DNA of 64,000 bases from Smithellaceae bacterium (GTDB lineage: Bacteria; Desulfobacterota; Syntrophia; Syntrophales; Smithellaceae), in contig JAUYFM010000002.1 in assembly GCA_030690945.1 (NCBI GenBank), positions 62,001 to 126,000 on the forward strand, written 5' to 3'. The translations under genes were made by a program, and so were the position numbers. Under the pieces are notes generated by a model that saw only the letters and a program-made list of their open reading frames with translations, made no database searches and was not told where the DNA came from. Positions 43,159 to 51,702 of this stretch are shown piece by piece; position 1 is the first letter of the stretch, and every line of letters starts with the position of its first letter.

Positions 43159-43893
43159 ATGGGTGAAAAAAAGATAGCTATTGTGACGGGGGCCAGCCGG
43201 GGTATCGGCCGCGCGACGGCGGTGGAGTTGGCCAGAACCGGTTACTATGTCGTGATCAATTACAACGCCAACGAGGCGGCGGCGGCTGAAACGCTGGCGC
43301 AGGTTCAAGCCGTGGGGCAGGCGGGTGAAATACAAAAATTCGACGTGGCCAACGCTGAAGAAGTGAAAGAAGCGCTGGCGAAAGTTATTGAGGAACATAA
43401 AAGAATTGATGTCCTGGTCAATAATGCCGGCGTCACCGCCGACGGTCTCTTTATGCTGATGGGAGAAGAGGAGTGGCACAGTGTTATTAATACAACACTC
43501 AATGGGTTTTTTAATGTAACAAAGCCCGTCTTGCGCGAAATGGTCAGGAAGAAACGCGGCGCGATTGTCTCTGTTTCTTCCATCTCGGCCATGATCCCCA
43601 ACCGCGGCCAGGCGAATTACGCGGCGGCCAAGGCCGGGGTCAACGCCGCCACGCGTTCCCTATCCAAAGAGGTGGCGCGTTTCGGCATTCGTGTCAATGT
43701 GGTTGCGCCGGGTCCCATCGAAACAGATATGCTAAGCAGTCTGCCAATGGACGCAAATATGATTAAAAGCGCCATCCCGATGGCGCGGGTGGGGAAACCC
43801 GAAGAAGTCGCCCGTGTGATCCGCTTTTTGTGTTCTGATGATGCTTCATATATCACGGGGCAGGTCATTGCCATCAACGGAGGGATGTTTTAA
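43159..43893 (+). CDS. 3-oxoacyl-ACP reductase (FabG-like ketoreductase)
   Basis: This 244-residue short-chain dehydrogenase has VTGASRGIGRATAVEL (NADPH site), NNAGVT, the Ser of VSVSSISAMIPNRGQ, and the YAAAKAG Tyr-Lys pair. It ends SYITGQVIAINGGMF. It reduces the beta-keto group in each elongation round. It follows the dehydratase by 26 bases and precedes the LolA-like gene by two, so it is part of one operon. Confidence 0.93.
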   Translation: MGEKKIAIVTGASRGIGRATAVELARTGYYVVINYNANEAAAAETLAQVQAVGQAGEIQKFDVANAEEVKEALAKVIEEHKRIDVLVNNAGVTADGLFMLMGEEEWHSVINTTLNGFFNVTKPVLREMVRKKRGAIVSVSSISAMIPNRGQANYAAAKAGVNAATRSLSKEVARFGIRVNVVAPGPIETDMLSSLPMDANMIKSAIPMARVGKPEEVARVIRFLCSDDASYITGQVIAINGGMF

Positions 43894-43895
43894 TC

Positions 43896-44525
43896 ATGAT
43901 TCTGGTTGCTTCTATGAAAAAAACATGGCCGGTTTTGCTGATTTGGCTGATGCTTCTGCCGGCGAGTGTGCGTGCGGACGACTTTGAACAGCTGCGCAGG
44001 GATTCGGCGCGCATTTCGACCATTTCCGCCGATTTTGTGCAGAAGAAATTTATGAAAATTCTGGCCAGACCGCTGATCTCGGAAGGGAAGTTTTATTATG
44101 CCGCGCCTTCTTCCATCCGCTGGGAATATAGTAAACCCATCAAGAGCGTGGTCATTTCCGGCCGCGGGAATACGAAACGCTATATTGCCTCCGGGGGTAA
44201 AATGGTTGAAGATAAAACCGGCGGCGCGCAGGCGATGAAAATTGTGCTTGATGAAGTGGCAGGCTGGATGAGCGGCAAGTTTGATTCCAATCCCTCCTTT
44301 ACCGCCACGCTCAAGGAAGGACCAAGCACGCAGATTACTCTGACGCCGGTGGGAAAAAGCATGGCCGGTATGATCGAAAAAATTGAAATTACGGTTTCCC
44401 GCAAAGATGCGGCGGTCAAATCCGTGCGGATTGTAGAAAGCGTCACCGCCGAAACCCAGATTGACTTTCAGCAGGTCATCATCAATAAAGGCATTCATCC
44501 TTCCGTGTTTCAGGACGTTCAATGA
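43896..44525 (+). CDS. LolA-like outer-membrane lipid/lipoprotein carrier
   Basis: This 209-residue periplasmic protein has a signal peptide (after the start, KKTWPVLLIWLMLLPASV). The LolA fold is suggested by ISADFVQKKFMKILARPLIS and GKFYYAAPSSIRWEYSKP. Aryl polyene clusters regularly carry such a dedicated LolA paralogue, thought to ferry the hydrophobic product across the periplasm. GGAGGG lies 11 bases before the ATG at 43896; an ATG at 43914 would also leave a full signal peptide. It overlaps the next lipoprotein gene. Confidence 0.82.
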   Translation: MILVASMKKTWPVLLIWLMLLPASVRADDFEQLRRDSARISTISADFVQKKFMKILARPLISEGKFYYAAPSSIRWEYSKPIKSVVISGRGNTKRYIASGGKMVEDKTGGAQAMKIVLDEVAGWMSGKFDSNPSFTATLKEGPSTQITLTPVGKSMAGMIEKIEITVSRKDAAVKSVRIVESVTAETQIDFQQVIINKGIHPSVFQDVQ

Positions 44526-45178
44526 AAGGGCTCCTTTTGCTGATAGGCTCTTTTCTACTCGTGTCTTGCGCGGCATTGCCGGCGGTTCTGCCACCCTCAG
44601 ATCAAACAATGACGTGCCCGTCTCCGTTTTTCACGGGAAAAACCCGCTTCATCCACGCGATTGAAGCGCGCATGTCCGGCGAGATCAAAGCCGTCATGAT
44701 CGGCGTGACGCTTGCAGATCCCGCTTTGCGGACGCTTTCCTGCGCCATCATGAGTCCGGAAGGTATGGTGCTGTTTGAAGCCTTCTTCGGGCCTTCCGGC
44801 ATGATCGTCAACCGGGCGCTGCCGCCCTTTGACGCGGCGGACTTTGCAGGCAACATGATGGACGATATTGCGCTGATATTTTTAAAGCCCTCAGGCGCGG
44901 TCACGCAGAAGGGCGTTTTGGCTGCGGGCGAGGTAGTCTGTCGCCGGCACAAAGATCAGGGGGGATGGATTGATGTATTGCAACGTCGTGATGGACGCAT
45001 CCAGGTTCGGCGCTACTCGGAAGGCGGTAGCTTGAAGCGTAGCGTGACGCTGGCGGGAGGTGCGTTCAACCCCTATTCAACCATAGAACTTCACGCGTCG
45101 GAACTGGTCAATTACACGCTGATGATGACGTTGATCGAATCCGAGGCGGTTCAAGACGAGCCGCAGCTTAGGGAATAA
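44522..45178 (+). CDS. Outer-membrane lipoprotein (DUF3261-like)
   Basis: This 218-residue protein has a lipoprotein signal (LLLIGSFLLVSCAALP, lipobox Cys near residue 16). The mature part has FTGKTRFIHAIEARMSGEIK and a late strand-rich region. In aryl polyene clusters a small DUF3261 lipoprotein regularly follows the LolA-like carrier, probably as the outer-membrane acceptor. The assignment rests on position plus lipobox more than on sequence. Its ATG overlaps the LolA-like stop. Confidence 0.7.
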   Translation: MKGLLLLIGSFLLVSCAALPAVLPPSDQTMTCPSPFFTGKTRFIHAIEARMSGEIKAVMIGVTLADPALRTLSCAIMSPEGMVLFEAFFGPSGMIVNRALPPFDAADFAGNMMDDIALIFLKPSGAVTQKGVLAAGEVVCRRHKDQGGWIDVLQRRDGRIQVRRYSEGGSLKRSVTLAGGAFNPYSTIELHASELVNYTLMMTLIESEAVQDEPQLRE

Positions 45179-45195
45179 GTCAAAGGACCCCATCC

Positions 45196-46671
45196 ATGAG
45201 AAATCCGGTTGAAGGGAAGAATATTGTTGTCATCGGCGCAGGCGTTGGCGGTTTGTCCACGGGCATTCTGCTGTCGCTTCTGGATTACCACGTTACGATT
45301 GTGGACAAAAATCGGGAGCCGGGCGGCCTGATGCGTTCTTATTCGCGACGGGGGATCGATTGCCCTGTGGGCGTGCATTATGTCGGCGCGCTGGATACTT
45401 TCGAGCCGCTGGGTAAAATGTTTGGCGTCCTGGGCATTTCCGTGGATGATTTGTTTTACCGCATGGGGGACGAGTGTGTAACCGACCGCTACATTTTTGA
45501 TGATTTTGTTTTCGACCTGCCGGTTGGTATTGACGCGTATGAAAAAAATATGAGGAAGGCGTTTCCGCTCGACAGCGCTGCGCTGGATGTTCTGATGAAA
45601 AATTTACGCGAGATTGCCGGAACCATGATGGCGCCATCTTTTTTTCTCAATTCGGGCGATCCCTTTCAGCATATGGATCATTTCCAGCCGATGGGAGAGT
45701 TGCTCGATGACCTTGCGGCGTCTCCGCGATTGCGTGCCGTTCTGGCGGTGCCCTGCCAGCTCATCGGCGTCCAGCTTAACGATTGTCCGGTGATCTTTCA
45801 TCACATGGTGGTGGCCGGGTATTTATTTTCGTCGTGGCGGTTAAAAGATGGTGGCGCCAAAATGGCGGATGTCTTTGCCGCGCGTTTTACCGAACTGGGT
45901 GGAAATCTTATTCTTAATAAATCCGTCCGGAAAATTAATCTCGAAAAAGGCAAAGTAGTCGGGATCAGCTTGGATAAGGGTGTTGATTTACCTGCGGACG
46001 CGGTGGTAGCGGCAATCCATCCGAAGACATTACTCGGCCTGCTGGATGAAAGTGCTCTACGTGCGTCTTTGCGCGAGAGAATTGTAGCGCTTGAGGAAAC
46101 AGACGGCGTGATTGCCGTGCAGGCAAGCGTTGATGCCGCGGCGCACGGGGAAGTCGATTACAATATTTACCGGATGCATCACGACGAACGGGGTTTCCTC
46201 GATGACGGCATTTTTTATCAGATACGGCGCGGCGATGATCAGGGAACCAATTTGCTGTCTATTATTACCCGTTCGCTCTATAGCGATTGGAGCCCCTGGG
46301 AAAATACGTTGACCGGACTGCGCGGGGCGGCCTATGAGGAAAAGAAGCTGGCCATGGCCCGCGACTTGTTGCGGAAAGCCGAGGAAATATTCGGGCCCCT
46401 GAAAAATGCACGGATCCTGGATGTGTTTACGCCTTTGACGCTGCGCGATTACGGAAATTGTCCCGAAGGGTCCTGTTACGGCGTGTTGCGCTCCACCCGT
46501 CAACTGCTGAAAATAGCCTCTTTGAATAATTTGCCCATTGGCGGACTCTGTCTGGCCGGACAAAACGCTATGGCGCCGGGGGTGATGGGCAGTATCATGG
46601 GATCATTCAACGCGGTGCGGCAGCTCATCGGCGATCAGCGTTTTGCCGGAGAGTTTCACCGGCAACTCTAA
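45196..46671 (+). CDS. FAD-dependent oxidoreductase, phytoene desaturase (CrtI)-like
   Basis: The 491 residues begin with a dinucleotide fold (NIVVIGAGVGGLSTGILLSL) and then PGGLMRSYSRRGIDCPVGVH, as in the CrtI/CarC group that desaturates, isomerises or saturates polyenes. The C-terminus has the second FAD motif GLCLAGQNAMAPGVMGSIMG. In a pigment cluster it may oxidise the polyene or a linked lipid. The substrate is unknown. It runs in line with the lipoprotein gene 17 bases upstream. Confidence 0.87.
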   Translation: MRNPVEGKNIVVIGAGVGGLSTGILLSLLDYHVTIVDKNREPGGLMRSYSRRGIDCPVGVHYVGALDTFEPLGKMFGVLGISVDDLFYRMGDECVTDRYIFDDFVFDLPVGIDAYEKNMRKAFPLDSAALDVLMKNLREIAGTMMAPSFFLNSGDPFQHMDHFQPMGELLDDLAASPRLRAVLAVPCQLIGVQLNDCPVIFHHMVVAGYLFSSWRLKDGGAKMADVFAARFTELGGNLILNKSVRKINLEKGKVVGISLDKGVDLPADAVVAAIHPKTLLGLLDESALRASLRERIVALEETDGVIAVQASVDAAAHGEVDYNIYRMHHDERGFLDDGIFYQIRRGDDQGTNLLSIITRSLYSDWSPWENTLTGLRGAAYEEKKLAMARDLLRKAEEIFGPLKNARILDVFTPLTLRDYGNCPEGSCYGVLRSTRQLLKIASLNNLPIGGLCLAGQNAMAPGVMGSIMGSFNAVRQLIGDQRFAGEFHRQL

Positions 46672-46784
46672 TGCTGGACGGCGACGCTGATTTATGCTAA
46701 TTTTTACGGCACTTTCGGGTCAAGACGAAACCATCCGGAGCTTGCGTGAAGGATATACAATAAATAAGGAGTTATCCAAATTCA

Positions 46785-47060
46785 ATGACACGTCAGGATA
46801 TTGAAAGAGAAGTTCGCGATATTTTTCTGAGAGCGTTTGAAATTGAGAATCCCGAGATGGATGTCAATCTGCGGGAAGCCTATGGTTTTGACAGTATCGA
46901 TGCCATTGAACTGTTGCTGGAAATTGAAAAGTTTTTGGGTTCGGAATTGACGCAGGAAGAAAAAAAGCAGGCGATGGACATCCGTACCATGAAACAGATT
47001 ATCGACTATATTGAAATGCTGGCCGCAAAACGCAAGACGCCCCCGGAGAAAAATAAATGA
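46785..47060 (+). CDS. Acyl carrier protein
   Basis: This 91-residue helical protein has the phosphopantetheine site in GFDSIDAIELLLEIEKFLG; the Ser of DSID carries the arm. Acidic helices and size are typical. Canonical aryl polyene clusters have two ACPs; only one is seen here. AAGGAG lies 13 bases before the ATG, an unusually long gap. The stop overlaps the first ketosynthase start. Confidence 0.92.
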   Translation: MTRQDIEREVRDIFLRAFEIENPEMDVNLREAYGFDSIDAIELLLEIEKFLGSELTQEEKKQAMDIRTMKQIIDYIEMLAAKRKTPPEKNK

Positions 47061-48298
47061 GAGAACGCAGGGTTGTTATCACGGCCTGTTCGGCCATATC
47101 GCCCATTGGTTACGGCAAGGAACAAATCGTCGAAAGCCTTGTTAAGGGCGTCTCCGGCGTGAAAACGCTGCGCGAAGATGATCTGATCAGCCCCTTTATT
47201 CATTCTCGTGTTTATGGCACGGTGAGCTATCCGATAGCGTATGATTTTAGCCGACAGCACCGCAAGACCATGGGGCCGGTGGCTTATTATGCCTGTCAGG
47301 TTGCCAAGGACGTGTTGGAGCAGGCGGGGCTTCCCCCTGAATTTGTAACGGGAGGCAGGCTTGGCGTCGCGTTTGGTTCGATTCACGGTTCTCCCACCGT
47401 GCAACGCGATATTTACCGCATTTTTTTTGAAGCCAAAGATAAAGCGTCTTTTCAGGGGATCGGCGCGGTCGATTACCTGAAATCCATGGTGCACACCACC
47501 ACCGTCAATATTTCCAAAATGTTCGGCATTACGGGCCGGATTATTTCTTCAGGGACAGCCTGTACGACCAGCAGCCAGTCTATTGGTTACGGCTATGAGG
47601 CTGTCAAGTATGGCTTGCAGGATGCCATGATCTGCGGTGGCGCAGATGAATATGACACGATCACGGTGGCGGTTTTTGATAATCTGCTGGCCTGCTCCAC
47701 CGCTTTCAATGATCAGCCCCAGCAAACGCCCCGTCCGTTTGATAAAGCGCGCGATGGTCTGGTTGTCGCCGAAGGCGCGGGCGCCGTCATGCTGGAGGAA
47801 TATGAATTTGCAAAGAAACGTGGCGCGACGATTCTGGCTGAAGTGATCGGTTTTGCCTGCAACTCGAACGGCGGCGATCTGATCTTGCCCAATTTGGCCG
47901 GCATTACCAAAACGCTTCAGTTGAGTCTCGAAAACGCGGGGATCAACGCGCAAGAGATCGATCTGGTGAGCGCTCACGCCACGGCCACCAAGATGGGCGA
48001 CATCATAGAAGCTCAGGCCGCAGGAGCGGTCTTTGGCCCCGAACCCTACGTGGTGGCTCTCAAGAGCTATATGGGACACACCATGGCGGCCTGCGGCGCC
48101 ATCGAGACGGTTTTGACGCTTTACATGATGCAGGAAGGTTTCATTGCGCCGACGCTCAATCTCGAAGATATTGATGAACGCTGCGCGATGATTCATCACG
48201 TCCAAAAACTCATTGAACATCCGGTTAAAACTGCAGCCATACAGAATTTTGCTTTTGGCGGCGTCAACACCAGTCTGCTGATTCGAAAGTTGACCTGA
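47057..48298 (+). CDS. Beta-ketoacyl-ACP synthase 1 (type II PKS)
   Basis: This 413-residue thiolase-fold condensing enzyme has Cys169 in SGTACTTSSQSIGYGY, His in VSAHATATKMGD and the second His in KSYMGHTMAACGAIE. The Cys-His-His triad is complete, so it should be active. The N-terminal VVITACSAISPIGYG is normal for FabF-like enzymes. It overlaps the ACP gene. With the chain-length-factor-like protein at 50404-51654 or alone it would extend the polyene with malonyl units. Confidence 0.92.
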   Translation: MRERRVVITACSAISPIGYGKEQIVESLVKGVSGVKTLREDDLISPFIHSRVYGTVSYPIAYDFSRQHRKTMGPVAYYACQVAKDVLEQAGLPPEFVTGGRLGVAFGSIHGSPTVQRDIYRIFFEAKDKASFQGIGAVDYLKSMVHTTTVNISKMFGITGRIISSGTACTTSSQSIGYGYEAVKYGLQDAMICGGADEYDTITVAVFDNLLACSTAFNDQPQQTPRPFDKARDGLVVAEGAGAVMLEEYEFAKKRGATILAEVIGFACNSNGGDLILPNLAGITKTLQLSLENAGINAQEIDLVSAHATATKMGDIIEAQAAGAVFGPEPYVVALKSYMGHTMAACGAIETVLTLYMMQEGFIAPTLNLEDIDERCAMIHHVQKLIEHPVKTAAIQNFAFGGVNTSLLIRKLT

Positions 48299-48305
48299 AA
48301 TTAAA

Positions 48306-49139
48306 ATGGCCCTTCTTCGACCACTCCAGCGCATGATCGGGTTTTGCCTCACGGTTGTTTTGTGGGGATATTTTATGTTTGGCTACCTCTTTATTTTATT
48401 GTTTCTGTTTGTGCCTTATTATCTGGTGGCCAGGGGCGGGACAGCGGCTTTACAGAAACTGAACCACTTGCATCTGAAAGGGTTCTTCATGCTGACGCGG
48501 CGGCTGATTCCCCGCACAACATACGCCATCGACCCGAAAGTGCGCGAACTTCGGTCGTCCATTATCATCTGCAACCATATCTCGTATCTTGATCCGATTC
48601 TGCTGGTGTCGCTTTTCCCGCAACAGACGACCATCGTAAAAAACACGTTTTTCCGCGTACCCATATTCGGCTGGTTTTTGAGGAGGGCGGGCTATGTGCC
48701 GTCGTCACCCGCTGAGATGCTTGGGGAGGCCATGATTAAAAATCTGGAGAACGTCAAGGCACATCTGGCGGCGGGTGGCAATTTTTTTGTTTTTCCCGAA
48801 GGCACGAGAAGCCGCGACGGCAATCTCTCGACTTTCAACCGGGGTGTGTTCAGTATCGCGCGCTATTGCGGCGCCAGTCTCGATCTGGTTTTTATCACCG
48901 GCACGGATCAACTCTTCCGCCCCGGAACGTTTTCATTTAATACGCGCAAAGATAATGTCATTACCCTGGAGTTGATTGCATCGATCCACCCTGACTATCA
49001 GGCCCGGAATTTTTCAATCAGCTCGGTTTTGGATCAGGCCCGACAGGTTTTCGAACAAAAAATCGCCGATGTTAAAGGGGACGAGAGGTCGAAGGCTGAA
49101 GACCGAAGACCGAAGGATAAATTGAAGGCAAGATTTTAA
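48306..49139 (+). CDS. Lysophospholipid acyltransferase (PlsC-like) in the pigment cluster
   Basis: This 277-residue membrane protein has helices near residues 12-40, then the acyltransferase boxes ICNHISYLDPILL (NHxxxxD) and FVFPEGTRSRDGN. Aryl polyene clusters contain such an enzyme, thought to place the polyene or a fatty chain on a glycerolipid anchor. The last 20 or so residues (DERSKAEDRRPKDKLKARF) are encoded by a CTGAAGA-type heptamer array and are probably not part of the fold. Confidence 0.88.
   Translation: MALLRPLQRMIGFCLTVVLWGYFMFGYLFILLFLFVPYYLVARGGTAALQKLNHLHLKGFFMLTRRLIPRTTYAIDPKVRELRSSIIICNHISYLDPILLVSLFPQQTTIVKNTFFRVPIFGWFLRRAGYVPSSPAEMLGEAMIKNLENVKAHLAAGGNFFVFPEGTRSRDGNLSTFNRGVFSIARYCGASLDLVFITGTDQLFRPGTFSFNTRKDNVITLELIASIHPDYQARNFSISSVLDQARQVFEQKIADVKGDERSKAEDRRPKDKLKARF
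49089..49116. repeat. Heptamer repeat inside coding sequence, four units
   Basis: TCGAAGG, CTGAAGA, CCGAAGA and CCGAAGG (the reverse-strand form of the CCTTCAG array) lie in the 3' end of the acyltransferase gene. They are translated as a Lys/Arg/Asp-rich tail. Confidence 0.75.
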
Positions 49140-49160
49140 AGTATTGGTGAAAAATTCCGC

Positions 49161-50411
49161 ATGAAAAAAAATAAGCGCATTGTCATCACGGGCTTAGGAA
49201 CAAAAAATGCTATTGGCGGCGATGTCGCGCAATTTGCCGCTGCACTAAGGCAGGGCGTCTGCGGTATCTCCGAGATTGACCTGTTTGATACGAGCGAGTT
49301 CCGAACCCATAAAGGCGGGCAAATTAAGAATTTTGATCCCCGCCGATCGATCCCGGGAGAATTTTCCATCAAGCGCATGTCGCGGGCCGATCAACTTTCT
49401 TTTGCCGCGACGGTGGAAGCGCTGACGGATGCCGATCTTTATCCTTTGCCCGAATCTTATAAAGAAAATATGGGTGTGGCCATCGGCGGTGGCTCCGGCG
49501 GACTTTTTGAGGCGGAAAACTTTTATGTGGAGCTCTTGAAGAAAGGTCTCGACCGGTCGAGGTTTTCCCGGTTGTCCACCATTTATTGCGCATCGTCCGC
49601 CGATCGGATTGCGTCCAATCTGGAACTTTTGGGCCCTAAAACCACATTTATGACGGCCTGCTCCGCGGGTGCTACCGCGCTGGGTTATGCGAGGGATTTG
49701 ATTTTAAACGGTCAGGCCTCCATCATGCTCGCCGGCGGTGTGGAACCGATGTGCCGTATTACCTATGCCGCTTTTAATGCCCTGAAATCCGTTGACGATG
49801 ATGTCTGCCGTCCCTTTGACAAGACTCGCGCTGGTCTTTCACTGGGCGAGGCGGCTGCCATTCTGGTGTTGGAACCTCTTGAGGGGGCGCTTGCACGCGG
49901 GGCAAAAATTTACGGCGAGATTCTGGGTTACGGCGTGACCTGTGATTCGTTTCACATGACGGCGCCGGACGAAAAAGCCTCCGGCGCCGTGCGCTCTATG
50001 CAGGCCGCCCTGAAAGACAGCGGACTCGCCGCTTCCGATATTGATTACATCAACGCCCATGGGACTGCCACGCCGGTTAATGACGTGACGGAGACCAAAG
50101 CCATTCGGGACGTTTTCGGTAAACGCGCCTATTCGATTCCGGTGAGTTCAACAAAATCCATGCATGCTCACACGCTGGGCGCGGCAGGGGCGCTCGAAGG
50201 GATTGTCAGTCTGCTGGCTCTGACGCACGGGTTTATTCCACCGACCATCCATTGTGTTACGCCCGATCCCGACTGCGATCTGGATTACGTTATAGAAGGT
50301 TCACGAAAGGCCGACCTGCGCGTAGTTCTTTCCAATTCTTTCGCTTTTGGCGGAAACAATACCACGGTTATTTTCGGCAAATATGAAGGGCAGGGTGCGG
50401 TCCATGGGTAA
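49161..50411 (+). CDS. Beta-ketoacyl-ACP synthase 2 (type II PKS)
   Basis: This 416-residue condensing enzyme has Cys167 in TACSAGATALGYA, His in INAHGTATPVNDVTE and the second His in STKSMHAHTLGAAGALE. All catalytic residues are kept; the usual Gly before the second His is Ala. Its end overlaps the start of the next ketosynthase-like gene by eight bases, so the two may form a KS/chain-length-factor pair as in other type II systems. Confidence 0.92.
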   Translation: MKKNKRIVITGLGTKNAIGGDVAQFAAALRQGVCGISEIDLFDTSEFRTHKGGQIKNFDPRRSIPGEFSIKRMSRADQLSFAATVEALTDADLYPLPESYKENMGVAIGGGSGGLFEAENFYVELLKKGLDRSRFSRLSTIYCASSADRIASNLELLGPKTTFMTACSAGATALGYARDLILNGQASIMLAGGVEPMCRITYAAFNALKSVDDDVCRPFDKTRAGLSLGEAAAILVLEPLEGALARGAKIYGEILGYGVTCDSFHMTAPDEKASGAVRSMQAALKDSGLAASDIDYINAHGTATPVNDVTETKAIRDVFGKRAYSIPVSSTKSMHAHTLGAAGALEGIVSLLALTHGFIPPTIHCVTPDPDCDLDYVIEGSRKADLRVVLSNSFAFGGNNTTVIFGKYEGQGAVHG

Positions 50412-51654
50412 CTATCGCGACAGACCGGACAATCAACGCGTTGTCGTGACCGGCCTGGGAATGGTGACGCCTCTGGGTGTGGGGAAAGACGAATTTTCCC
50501 GAAGGCTTTTTGAAGGCGATTGCGGTATTGACACGGTGCAGGCGTTTGATACGCAAGCGGTGACGTCGCATCTCGCCGCGGAAGTTCGTGACTTTACGCC
50601 GCGCGATTTCATCTCGGTAAAAAATCTGCGGCGCATGGATAAAACGTCGCTCATGGCTGCTGCTTCGGCGCGACTGGCGCTCGATGATGCGGGCATCAGC
50701 GTGAACTTGGACAACCGCGACCGCATCGGTATCCTTTTGGGTACGGCGTTCGGCGCGACGGACGTAACGGTGCAGTTTGCCGGCGCCCTGCTTGGTGAGG
50801 GGCCATCGTCGGTCAATCCGATCCTGGTGCCCAACACGGTGATGAATGCGCCGGCGGGACATACCTCCATTGAACTCGGATTTCGCGGCGTCAATACGAC
50901 CATTACGCATTTTGCCGTTTCCGCCGAAACCGCCATCGCTTATGCCGTCTCGGAAATTCGGCGCGGCTCGGCGGATGTGATCCTGACCGGCGGGGTGGAC
51001 ATTCTGTCAAAATTTTATTATGAGTCCCTGACGAAGTTTCGCGGCCTGTCGCCGGATAACGGACAGCCAGAAGGCGCTCGTCCTTTTGACCTGCAGCGTA
51101 ACGGTTATGTGGCCGGGGAAGGCTGCGGTATTCTCTGCCTGGAGTCTCTGGCTGCGGCTCGCGAGCGCGGCGCAAGGGTTTATTGCGAAATTACCGGCGC
51201 CGGTTTGGGATCGTCGCCCACAGCGCCTGTTGCCTGGCCGGAAAATACGGAGGGCATTGTGCGGACCTGCAAGCGGGCGTTGAATAACGCGGGTGTTGCG
51301 CTCGCGGATATATCGGCGGTGATGGCGGCGGCCAATGGCGGCAGGATTTTGGATCAGGTGGAAGCCCTGGCTTATGATGAACTGTTCGCCTCGTGTGAGC
51401 AAAAGCCGCTCGTCACGTCCATCAAAGGCGCGATCGGCGAGAGTTTTTCCGGAGGCGGGATTCGGGCTTGCGCTCTGGCATTATCTGTGGAAAAGGGATG
51501 GATGACGCAGACAATCGGACTTGAACTGCCGCTTGCCCCAATAAATTTTGTGATGGGAGAGAAAAAAGAAGCTGAGATAAAGCAAGCGGTTTTGGCCGGT
51601 ATTTCGTTTGGCGGAACTTATGCTTATCTTGTTCTGAGTCATTGTGCAAGGTAA
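50404..51654 (+). CDS. Chain-length-factor-like protein (degenerate ketosynthase)
   Basis: This 416-residue protein has a ketosynthase fold (VVVTGLGMVTPLGVGKDEFS) but a dead site. The active Cys is Val172 (THFAVSAETAIAY), the first His position reads AANGGR, and the second reads SIKGAIGESFSGGG without His. Such proteins act as the CLF partner that shapes the pocket and decarboxylates or positions malonyl-ACP. The start at 50404 (overlapping the previous stop) fits the family length. ATG 50383 and a TTG at 50347 are in frame upstream. Confidence 0.88.
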   Translation: MGNYRDRPDNQRVVVTGLGMVTPLGVGKDEFSRRLFEGDCGIDTVQAFDTQAVTSHLAAEVRDFTPRDFISVKNLRRMDKTSLMAAASARLALDDAGISVNLDNRDRIGILLGTAFGATDVTVQFAGALLGEGPSSVNPILVPNTVMNAPAGHTSIELGFRGVNTTITHFAVSAETAIAYAVSEIRRGSADVILTGGVDILSKFYYESLTKFRGLSPDNGQPEGARPFDLQRNGYVAGEGCGILCLESLAAARERGARVYCEITGAGLGSSPTAPVAWPENTEGIVRTCKRALNNAGVALADISAVMAAANGGRILDQVEALAYDELFASCEQKPLVTSIKGAIGESFSGGGIRACALALSVEKGWMTQTIGLELPLAPINFVMGEKKEAEIKQAVLAGISFGGTYAYLVLSHCAR

Positions 51655-51702
51655 AGAGGAAAAATTCTGAAACAGCGAATTGAGTAATTGTAAAGAGGAC
51701 TT

